From Halovenus sp037080055 (lineage in GTDB: Archaea; Halobacteriota; Halobacteria; Halobacteriales; Haloarculaceae), in assembly GCF_037080055.1 (NCBI RefSeq), contig NZ_JBAOJI010000001.1, forward strand, positions 558,001 through 622,000: DNA of 64,000 nt, written 5' to 3'. Below the pieces are notes generated by a model. It ran no database searches and was not told the DNA's origin. It worked only from the letters and a program-made list of their open reading frames with translations. A program made the translations under genes and the position numbers. Every line of letters begins with the position of its first letter. Positions within the stretch are counted from its first letter, which is position 1. Shown piece by piece: positions 33,207 through 40,025 of this stretch.

Positions 33207-33280
33207 GCCGGTGTAGCTCAGACTGGCAGAGCGATTCCTTCGTAAGGAATAGGCCGAGGGTTCAAATCCCTCCACCGGCT
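33207..33280 (+). tRNA. tRNA-Thr (anticodon CGU)
   Basis: The 74-nt cloverleaf has acceptor GCCGGTG/CACCGGC, D arm GCTC...GAGC, anticodon stem ATTCC/GGAAT with loop TTCGTAA (anticodon CGT), and T arm GAGGGTTCAAATCCCTC. The discriminator is T. No intron and no encoded CCA. Degenerate copies of its T arm and acceptor end continue downstream. Confidence 0.95.
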
Positions 33281-33620
33281 CTTTCTGCCGAACGAAGTGA
33301 GGCTGAAGAGCCGAGCGTGTGGGATTTGAACGAGACCGAGGTTCTGCGAGCGTAGCGAGCAGGTTCTCGGGCGTCGTTCACAATCCCTCCACCGGCTTTC
33401 TGCTGCGAACAACGTGAGCAGCGAAAGCCACAGCGAGGGATTTGAAGCAGGGAGGAGCTTTGCTCCGACCGAGGTTCACAATCCCTCCATCGGCTCTTTT
33501 GTCTGAACGTCAGTGAGGACAGAGAACCGAACGTGTGGGGTTTGAACGAGACCGGACGAGCGAAGCGAGTCCGGGCGTCGTTCACAATCCGCTCCACCGG
33601 CTTTCTGCTGCCGAAAAGGC
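33259..33620 (+). repeat. Tandem array of tRNA-Thr 3'-end-derived units with hairpins (about 3.4 units)
   Basis: Starting inside the tRNA-Thr T arm, the motif GTTCA(C)AATCCCTCCACCGGCT recurs at about 33260, 33376, 33474 and 33580 (spacings about 116, 98 and 106 bp). Each unit continues with an acceptor-derived hairpin (GGCTCTT...AAGAGCC at 33277-33312; GGCTTTC...GAAAGCC at 33394-33429). It then has an inverted T-arm copy (TGGGATTTGAAC-like at about 33320, 33436, 33537) and a second palindrome with apex GAGCGTAGCGAGC or GAGCGAAGCGAG. No coding frame is credible in the array. Confidence 0.85.
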
Positions 33621-33664
33621 TTGACGAAGAGTAATAAGCGCTTGGAGCAGGCACTACTGGGTCG

Positions 33665-34084
33665 CTACGGTTCGAGCAGTTCGATCAGATTGTCGTCTGG
33701 ATCCCGAACGAACAGGATCCGCGTTCCGCTTTCGGTCGTCTGTGGCTCGCTCACCGTCTCGACATCGTCCGGAAGGCTCTCGTAGGCCGCGTCGAGGTCG
33801 TCGACCTCAAGACCCAGATGCTTCGCGCCGGCCTGGTTGATCGCACCACCGGTGGCGTCGTCGCCTTCGGGATCGTACTCGACCAGTTCGACGCGGGCCG
33901 TGCCGGCGTCGAGGTGGGCAAAGGTTCCAGCAGCGCCCTCGACGCCGACGCCCGTCGCGAACTCCTCGCCCGACACCGAAAAGCGGGATCGCACGTCGAG
34001 TCCGAGCACGTCGCGGTAGAACTCGATCGATCGGTCGAGGTCAGTCACCGTCACGCCGAAGTGGTGTGCACTGGGGTCGGTCAT
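33665..34084 (-). CDS. VOC-family (glyoxalase I-like) protein
   Basis: The 139-aa protein from ATG 34084 has two beta-alpha-beta-beta-beta modules: HHFGVTVTDLDRSIEFYRDVLGLDV and GAKHLGLEVDDLDAAYESL...GTRILFVRDPDDNLIELLEP. Metal ligands His8/Glu/His/Glu are in the expected places (HHF, VELVEYD, KHLGLEV, NLIELLE). This fits lactoylglutathione-lyase-like or dioxygenase-like VOC enzymes; the substrate is unknown. The upstream extension is not conserved in character. Confidence 0.88.
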   Translation of the reverse strand: MTDPSAHHFGVTVTDLDRSIEFYRDVLGLDVRSRFSVSGEEFATGVGVEGAAGTFAHLDAGTARVELVEYDPEGDDATGGAINQAGAKHLGLEVDDLDAAYESLPDDVETVSEPQTTESGTRILFVRDPDDNLIELLEP

Positions 34085-34234
34085 ATCGGAAAAGCGGGAG
34101 GGACCCGAAAAACGACTTCGACTCAGAGCTGACGGTTGCCACACCGATCGTGAAAGAAGGCCCAGCGCGAACAACTGTCTTCACGTCGTTCACAGTCCGC
34201 ATCGCCGGCGAACCGACTGGCAAAATACCAGACC

Positions 34235-34702
34235 TTACTGCTGCTGTCGTTGCGGACTCTGTTGCATCGGCTGCTGGTCGATAATCTCGTCGGCGCCGAG
34301 TTGCTGTTTCAGGTTATATTCGTGATAGAGCAGTCCGATGCCGACAGCGATCGAAAGGAGCGCAATCGCGCCGGTGACCGCGGAGAGTTCGAGGAGGTAG
34401 AGAATGCCAGCCCCGAGGACGATGCCACCGAGTCCAGCAGCGAGCTTTCGCACGTCGAACTCGTGAGTGTCGGTACAGTCCGGGCAGTGCATCTGGATGC
34501 GTTCGTTGTTTTCCCGCTGGATGCGGTTGTACTTGATGAGCTGTGGTTGGTGACGGATGCCGACAGCGCAGTTCTGGCAGAGGTTCTTGCCACACTGGTG
34601 GCAGGTGAACTCGACCGGATCGAAGCGGCAGTCTTTCTGGTTGACGTCACACTCCGGTTCTGGTGGATACTCGCCGTCGAGTTGGTCTGTGTCGATGTGC
34701 AT
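34235..34702 (-). CDS. Zinc-finger membrane protein, partner of the 497-aa protein
   Basis: The 155-aa protein has an N-terminal Cys/His-rich region (ECDVNQKDCRFDPVEFTCHQCGKNLCQNCAVGIRHQPQ...MHCPDCTDTHEF) resembling a B-box-type cross-braced zinc finger. Two membrane helices follow (LAAGLGGIVLGAGILYLLEL, AIALLSIAVGIGLLYHEY), with a Gln-rich tail. The start codon lies 1 bp after the stop of the upstream gene (34704-36197), so the two are translationally coupled. I do not recognise a family. It may tether the soluble partner to the membrane, which is inference. Confidence 0.75.
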   Translation of the reverse strand: MHIDTDQLDGEYPPEPECDVNQKDCRFDPVEFTCHQCGKNLCQNCAVGIRHQPQLIKYNRIQRENNERIQMHCPDCTDTHEFDVRKLAAGLGGIVLGAGILYLLELSAVTGAIALLSIAVGIGLLYHEYNLKQQLGADEIIDQQPMQQSPQRQQQ

Positions 34703-34703
34703 G

Positions 34704-36197
34704 TTACATCTCCTCCGAAATCGATTTCAAGGTGACATTCAGTTCGTCGCGCAGATCCGCGACGTACGATTCGACGACGCTCCGGTTGGCACCGCGGCCC
34801 CGGACCGTGAGGTTCGTGTCGCCGTACGCCCGGGAGACCGACCGGCGTTCTGCCGGGAGATTCTCGTCTTCCTCGCGGCTCCGCTCGACATCTGCCGAGC
34901 GAACGCTCCCCTCGACGCTGATGTTGATCTCGATTCGCGTGTCGTTTTCGAGGACGTAGCCGTTACGTAGGTGACCACTGTAGACTTCTGCTTCCTTGCC
35001 TTCCTGCAGTTGGCGTTCTTTTTCTGGCTGTTTCGCGTCCAGTCCATCGATGCCCCGGTCGTCCAACACTTCCTCGATACGACTGAACGCCTGAATCGGT
35101 GTGACCCCCTCGACGGTGACTTTCTTCGTAATCTCCGCGGTCGAACTGACAGCCACGTCTTCGGTCGGTGTGTGGAAGGTCGCGTCGATGCGGCCAGTCG
35201 CGTCGATATCCACCACGTCGGCGTCCATCCATCGGTCGTATCGGCCGAATTTCCCGATGCAGTGACCGCCAGCGTCGAACAGCGCCACGGGGGTGAGATT
35301 CGAGAACGGCCGGTCTCTGGTGAAATGAACCCGGCCGGCGATCTCCTGGAGGTCCTTTTGCGATCTGGACGGAACGTGGAACCGGACCTGTCGCGTCGAA
35401 GACCGCTGCTCTGCGGATGGAAGTGCGTAGTTGTCTCTGGATCTGATTTCGACCGTGTAGACGTTGTCTTCGGGATCGTACGAGCCATCGACGAGGTCCG
35501 ACCCGGACCAGTTGTCCTCTTCTTCGTCGAATTCGTGGCCCAGTTTCACCTCACGACCGACCTCCGGATCCATCTTCAACTGGAGTGTGATTCGATGGAT
35601 CGGAACGAACTCGTTGTTGTCCAGTTCGATGGTGTAATCCGTCCCGTCAACGGCAGGGTGTGCACGGGCCTGCATGTGGACCGGTGCCGAAAACGACGGG
35701 TTAGCCGTGATCCCCTCGCGTTCGAGATACTCACCAATATCCTGTGCGAGTTGGTCGTAACTCGTCTCGTACTCCCACTCTTTCCGGAGGTCACGTTTGA
35801 GTTCGTCGGGAGATTTCGACTGGAGTTCCGATGCGTGAATGGTATCGTTCAGTTCGACGGTCGGAGTCATCCCAATCGGCTCTGCGCCTTTGAACAGTAA
35901 TCGACCGTAATTGAGATTGATTTCCTGTGCACTGATGCCATCTGTCGACCAATCCTCCAGAATCGCTCTGAGTTTGTCGATGATCGACGGTGAATCTGCT
36001 CTCTCGACGTACTCCAACAGTTCGGAGCGGTTCACCTCGAAGTCGATCTGGGTCTGCCCTTCGACCGCACCCGTCTCGACGTACTCCGCGCTGTTGCTCA
36101 TATCAAAGTCGAGAGACATCGTCTCGTCAATTTTCACCTGTATGACATCCCGTTCACGAACGTTGGCGACGGCGTCGTCACCGACTGGGACATACAT
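34704..36197 (-). CDS. Unrecognised 497-aa protein
   Basis: This soluble, acidic protein has no membrane helix or signal peptide. Visible structure: a beta-rich start (VIQVKIDETMSLDFDM, QTQIDFEVNRSELLEYVE), a helical segment to about residue 80, and an LKRDLRKEWEYETSYDQLAQDIGEYLEREGI helix near residues 130-165. Two beta-sandwich-like stretches follow (HRITLQLKMDPEVGREVKLGHEF; RQVRFHVPSRSQKDLQEIAGRVHF), and then a charged C-terminal helix-strand module repeated twice (ITKKVTVEGVTPIQAF, DTRIEINISVEGSVRSADVERS). I cannot assign a family. Its coupling with a zinc-finger membrane gene is the best clue. The 247 bp upstream are AT-rich. Confidence 0.75.
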   Translation of the reverse strand: MYVPVGDDAVANVRERDVIQVKIDETMSLDFDMSNSAEYVETGAVEGQTQIDFEVNRSELLEYVERADSPSIIDKLRAILEDWSTDGISAQEINLNYGRLLFKGAEPIGMTPTVELNDTIHASELQSKSPDELKRDLRKEWEYETSYDQLAQDIGEYLEREGITANPSFSAPVHMQARAHPAVDGTDYTIELDNNEFVPIHRITLQLKMDPEVGREVKLGHEFDEEEDNWSGSDLVDGSYDPEDNVYTVEIRSRDNYALPSAEQRSSTRQVRFHVPSRSQKDLQEIAGRVHFTRDRPFSNLTPVALFDAGGHCIGKFGRYDRWMDADVVDIDATGRIDATFHTPTEDVAVSSTAEITKKVTVEGVTPIQAFSRIEEVLDDRGIDGLDAKQPEKERQLQEGKEAEVYSGHLRNGYVLENDTRIEINISVEGSVRSADVERSREEDENLPAERRSVSRAYGDTNLTVRGRGANRSVVESYVADLRDELNVTLKSISEEM

Positions 36198-36444
36198 ACG
36201 TATTTACTCAATAGATACTGATAAGAAACTACTGATTTAGACAATATATCCGGATAACTAAGTGCTTATCCATTTTGTTATTCGAATCATAAAATTTGAA
36301 TTCGTTTAGTCACCAGAACATGGCATTCCACAGATACTTCTCCGGGAATGCGCCGGTCAATCTGTGAAATTAGACACTCACCAGACAATTCTCGCCCGGG
36401 CACCAACCGCGAGACAGAGAGGCGGCCGATTCAGCATGTGGCGG

Positions 36445-37842
36445 TTATCGGGAGGGGAGATCGACGCCCACGAACTCGAACCGCGCACCGTCGTGGTCGC
36501 TATCGCTCACGTCGATGGCCCAGCCGTGTGCGTCGGCGATTTCCTCGACGATCGAGAGCCCGAATCCAGTTCCGTCGGGAGTGGTCGAGTAGCCGGACTC
36601 GAAGATGTCTGTCCGCTTTTCGTCGGGGATACCTGGGCCATCATCTGCGATATAGAACCCCTCGTCGCCGGGTAACGCACCGACACAGACGGTGGCAGTC
36701 GGCCCGGCGTGTGTGATGGCGTTCCGATACAAATTCTCGAACAGTTGTTCGAGTCGAGAGTCGTCAGCGAGCAGCGTGAGTGGACTCTCGATATCGAGGG
36801 TCGCATCGGCCGTATCGACTGCCGCCCACGCTGTCGTCGCGAGATGCTTTAGCGAGACCGGCCCTGGCTCGTCGATAGTCTGGCCTTGCTGGGCGAGTGC
36901 GAGCAGTTCTTCGAGCAGTCGCTCCATCCGGTCGAGAGCGGTACCGATCTCGTCGAGTTGCTCGCTGTCGGCCTCCGTTCTGGCAAGTTCGAGTCGCGTC
37001 TGGGCGACATCGAGAGGATTGCGCAGATCGTGGGAGACGATACTCGCGAACTCTTCGAGGCGCTCGTTGGTCTCCCGGAGAGATTGCTCGCGGGCGACCC
37101 GCTCGGAGACATCCCGAATCACCCCCGCCCGGTCGAAGGCGTCCCCGTCTGGCACGGAGGTGAATCGTAGTTCTGCTGGGAACGTCTCGCCGTCCGCGGT
37201 GAGAAAGTCGTACTCGAGGACGCCGACAGCGCGGTCGCCGCTGGCGACTCGCTTCCGGATCTGTGCGACCTTCTGTTTTGTCTCCCGGGAGATCCAGCGG
37301 TCGATGTCGGTGCCGAGAAGCTCCGAGCGGTCGACGCCTTTCATCTGGGCGTACCGCTCGTTGACGTAGACAATCGTCCTGTCGGGTTCGATCGCGTAGA
37401 CAGCGTCGTCGAGTGATTCGAGAATCTGTTCGTACCGCGTGACCCGTTGTTCGAGATCCAAGCGGTGCCCGACGCTTTCGACGATGTTCGTCGCCAGCCG
37501 TTCGGCAGCTGTCTCGCGTGGGAGATATCTGCTGACACCGTGTTCGGTTGCGACGCTGGCGATCGATTCGTCCCCGTCTGCAGGAACGAGGATGAACGGG
37601 AGATTTGAGTCGATCTCTCGAACGGACTGTAGGAACGTGAGACCGTCCGACTCCGGAAGTTCGTACTCGCTGACCACACAGTCGACGGATTCAGAGCGGA
37701 TCGTGTCGAGAGCATCTGCCGCGGTCTGCTCGGTATCGAGCGTGTACGAATCGATCTGTTCGTCGAGCGCAGCCCTGATCTCGGAATCGGGCCGCTCACC
37801 GGCGACAAAGAGGAGACGTAACGGGCTTGCTGAAGCGGTCAT
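36445..37842 (-). CDS. Sensor histidine kinase with degenerate receiver, PAS and kinase domains
   Basis: The 465-aa protein starts with a receiver-like domain (residues about 8-125) lacking the catalytic residues: the acidic pair is absent (LLFVAGERP), the phospho-acceptor is Glu59 in CVVSEYELPESDG, and the Lys is Arg in YLPRE. A PAS domain (about 135-250) follows, then the H box SIVSHDLRNPL with His271, the N box LFENLYRNAITHAG and G boxes DDGPGIP and GTGFGLSIVEEI. It is soluble, so it senses an internal signal. No response regulator is adjacent. The phosphomimetic-like Glu suggests a fixed-state receiver. Confidence 0.93.
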   Translation of the reverse strand: MTASASPLRLLFVAGERPDSEIRAALDEQIDSYTLDTEQTAADALDTIRSESVDCVVSEYELPESDGLTFLQSVREIDSNLPFILVPADGDESIASVATEHGVSRYLPRETAAERLATNIVESVGHRLDLEQRVTRYEQILESLDDAVYAIEPDRTIVYVNERYAQMKGVDRSELLGTDIDRWISRETKQKVAQIRKRVASGDRAVGVLEYDFLTADGETFPAELRFTSVPDGDAFDRAGVIRDVSERVAREQSLRETNERLEEFASIVSHDLRNPLDVAQTRLELARTEADSEQLDEIGTALDRMERLLEELLALAQQGQTIDEPGPVSLKHLATTAWAAVDTADATLDIESPLTLLADDSRLEQLFENLYRNAITHAGPTATVCVGALPGDEGFYIADDGPGIPDEKRTDIFESGYSTTPDGTGFGLSIVEEIADAHGWAIDVSDSDHDGARFEFVGVDLPSR

Positions 37843-38730
37843 CGAGAGTTGTTCTCAGCATATACCAATGAGTGCTATATAAAACTCCGTGAACCAGAGA
37901 TAACGGCGGAAATCGGAAGAGACTCCACACCCGCCAGCAGTCGCCAGAAGCGGTCCGTCGACAGGAACCAAAGTGTAGACCGGCCTCTCCACGTCCCGGG
38001 TGACGAGAATGTTGTCAGCAGGGCCACTGTCCCAGACGGATTGGTTTCTACTCACTCCGACAGGAGGTCGCGGGTGATCGTCATCGCTGCCTCGGTGCAG
38101 AAACATTAGCCAGTCGGCCAATACATGCCAAAACGGTGCACCATGTCTCAGTGTGAGTTGCCTGCGGACGAATGTAGCCAGAGCGTGAATCTGGATCGTG
38201 TATAGTCTGCGTTCCCAGTACGCATACCAACGGAGACAGGTGGGAGAACAAATCACCCCGATCAGAGCCAGATCGGAGATCACTCCGGAAACTGCTTGGG
38301 GCCACCACCCGCCCACGCGAAATACTGTCAGATCAGTTGGCGAGCGAGCCTCGATCACCAGACCGCGTCGATCTAACGTCGTCAGCAGAGCCCGCGCTAG
38401 CGACCGATAGTACTGTTCGATATATCGTTATATAATATAGCGCTAACGTAGCTGTATAACGAAATCGACCGCCATATGGCGGTTGCTGTGGAGGATTATA
38501 ATAGCAGTGCCCAGAGAGGGTCGAACCGCGAGCCGGTCGATATTTTACGACGTCACCACTCCCTGTCGGTCGTGGTTTCGTGGAAAATAGCCGGGGAGGG
38601 CTCCGAACCTCGGGAAGAGCAAGCTCTTTCCTGCTGCAGGTTCGCGGTGCTCACCTGCAACCTACGGGTTCGTCGCCTCCGGCGGGCATATCAGACTCAT
38701 CGCTCACGATGTTCGCTCTTCGTCAGAATA
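37843..38730. other. 888-bp gene-poor region between histidine kinase and tRNA-Met
   Basis: Frames here are Arg/Cys/Trp-rich and not acidic, so I call no gene. The 5' part (37850-38400) has lower GC than the surroundings and may be decayed coding DNA. At 38426-38461 CGTTATA and TATAACG arms enclose an AT-rich segment. A perfect 16-bp palindrome ACCGCCATATGGCGGT lies at 38468-38483. From 38508 onward there are degenerate copies of the tRNA-Met 3' end (38508-38527, 38590-38610) and hairpins GAAGAGC/GCTCTTTC and GCAGGT/ACCTGC. Confidence 0.6.
38468..38483. repeat. Perfect 16-bp palindrome
   Basis: ACCGCCATATGGCGGT reads the same on both strands. It sits in AT-rich, gene-poor DNA 250 bp 3' of tRNA-Met, next to a TATA-like GGATTATAATAG. 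It could be an operator or recombination site. No regulator gene is adjacent. Confidence 0.6.
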
Positions 38731-38865
38731 TGCCCGGGGAGGGCTCCGAACCCTCGATCTCCGCATGTCCCAGGTCCGAGGCGAACCTCGGGGAACGTGC
38801 CGGAGTGTGCCGCGTCCGTTAGTACCCTATGAGTGCGGCGCTATGTCCAGCTAAGCCACCCGGGC
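38731..38865 (-). tRNA. Elongator tRNA-Met (anticodon CAU) with intron
   Basis: Read on the minus strand from 38865: acceptor GCCCGGG/CCCGGGC, a D arm, anticodon stem CCGCA/TGCGG, loop CTCATA plus a closing A after the intron, T arm GAGGGTTCGGAGCCCTC, discriminator A. The 61-nt intron (about 38767-38827) interrupts the loop after position 37, the canonical archaeal site, leaving a 74-nt mature tRNA. Intron-bearing elongator tRNA-Met is known in haloarchaea. Confidence 0.93.
38767..38827 (-). other. tRNA-Met intron (61 nt)
   Basis: The segment between anticodon-loop positions 37 and 38 must be removed for a standard 7-nt loop (CTCATA plus A). It is GC-rich with an internal stem (CCGAGG...CCTCGG) and can form a bulge-helix-bulge with the exons for splicing by the tRNA endonuclease. 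Confidence 0.8.
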
Positions 38866-38935
38866 GCATGCTTCCATAATCGGGTCGTTGTCTTTAACAT
38901 TCTCATTCAAACCGACCGTGTGAGGAAACTGTCAG

Positions 38936-39118
38936 CTACGCCAGCGCGACACCCAACCCGAAGACGACGAAAAGCCCCACGACCAGGACAGCGAATCCGA
39001 TGGCGACCTGTCCGTTCGTATAGGCACTCTGCGGGGCGGTGCTCCGCCGTGGCGGTTCGCGTTCGGGTGGGGTCGGCTCTGTCGGGTCGTACTCGCCCGA
39101 ATCCGTATCGTCGCTCAT
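38936..39118 (-). CDS. Small single-span membrane protein (60 aa)
   Basis: From ATG 39118 the protein has an acidic, Pro-rich cytosolic start (SDDTDSGEYDPTEPTPPER), a basic patch, then one hydrophobic helix (GQVAIGFAVLVVGLFVVFGLGVALA) ending at the stop codon. The form, a short acidic head followed by a TxGQV...GFxVLxVGL tail helix, recurs in small haloarchaeal proteins. The function is unknown. Confidence 0.75.
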   Translation of the reverse strand: MSDDTDSGEYDPTEPTPPEREPPRRSTAPQSAYTNGQVAIGFAVLVVGLFVVFGLGVALA

Positions 39119-39209
39119 AATCGGACGTGGACGCCCCGAATACTTCGGTGTATCGGCTGGGCATAGAAACGCATAGGTGGCCGACTCTCCTATCGGACGG
39201 TAACCCGAC

Positions 39210-40025
39210 ATGACCCTCACCAAGCGAATTATCCCCTGTATCGATGTCGATGTCGACGACGACGGCAACGCCGCCGTATACACGGGTGTCAACTTCGAGG
39301 ACCTCGAATACACCGGCGATCCTGTCGAGATGGCAAAGGAGTACAACGAGGCCGGCGCCGACGAGTTCGTCTTTCTGGACATCACCGCCTCCGCAGAGGG
39401 CCGGGAGACGATGCTCGACACCGTCCGCTCGGTGGCCGACGAGGTGTTCATCCCGCTGACCGTGGGCGGCGGCATCCGCACGCGCGAGGACATCAAGGAG
39501 ACGCTCCGGGCAGGGGCGGACAAAGTCTCGATCAACACCGGCGCACTCGAACGACCGGAACTGATCGGTGAGGGCGCACAATCCTTTGGCAGTCAGTGTA
39601 TCGTCATCTCCGTCGACGCCCGCCGCCGCTTCGACGAGGAAGGTGAGTATTACGCGGAGGTCGACGGCGAGTCCTGCTGGTTCGAGTGCACCGTCAAAGG
39701 GGGACGTGAGGGGACTGGAACGGACGCAGTCGAGTGGGCCGAAGAGGCCGAACGCCGTGGTGCGGGCGAGTTGTTCATCAACTCCATCGACGCCGACGGC
39801 ACCAAGGACGGCTACGATATCCCACTGATGAAAGCTGTCTGTGATTCCGTCTCGACACCCGTCATCGCTTCCTCTGGTTGTGGCAGCCCCGAAGACGCCT
39901 ACGAGGTGTTCACAGAAGCGAACGCCGACGCGGCACTGGCGGCCTCGATTTTCCACTTCGGCGAGTACTCCATCGAGGAGACCAAACAATATCTGGACGA
40001 GCGCGGGATTCCGGTCCGACTCTAA
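39210..40025 (+). CDS. hisF: Imidazole glycerol phosphate synthase cyclase subunit
   Basis: The 271-aa TIM barrel has the HisF catalytic Asp residues in LTKRIIPCIDVDVDDDGN and ELFINSIDADGTKDGYD, and phosphate-binding VGGGIRTREDI and SSGCGSPEDAYEV. Relative to the canonical form it has a small insertion near YYAEVDGESCWFECTVKGG. With HisH it makes the imidazole ring of histidine and AICAR. hisH is not adjacent, and hisC lies at 59611. It is convergent with the monooxygenase gene, overlapping it by 4 bp. Confidence 0.97.
   Translation: MTLTKRIIPCIDVDVDDDGNAAVYTGVNFEDLEYTGDPVEMAKEYNEAGADEFVFLDITASAEGRETMLDTVRSVADEVFIPLTVGGGIRTREDIKETLRAGADKVSINTGALERPELIGEGAQSFGSQCIVISVDARRRFDEEGEYYAEVDGESCWFECTVKGGREGTGTDAVEWAEEAERRGAGELFINSIDADGTKDGYDIPLMKAVCDSVSTPVIASSGCGSPEDAYEVFTEANADAALAASIFHFGEYSIEETKQYLDERGIPVRL

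Noticed and set aside
33259..33620. CRISPR array
   Set aside because: The units have no constant direct repeat alternating with unique spacers. They derive from the tRNA-Thr 3' end, and no cas gene is present.
37855..38358. 167-codon minus-strand frame near the histidine kinase
   Set aside because: It is rich in Trp, Cys and Arg, is not acidic, and has a hydrophobic pattern that fits no fold. It is more likely decayed or non-coding DNA.
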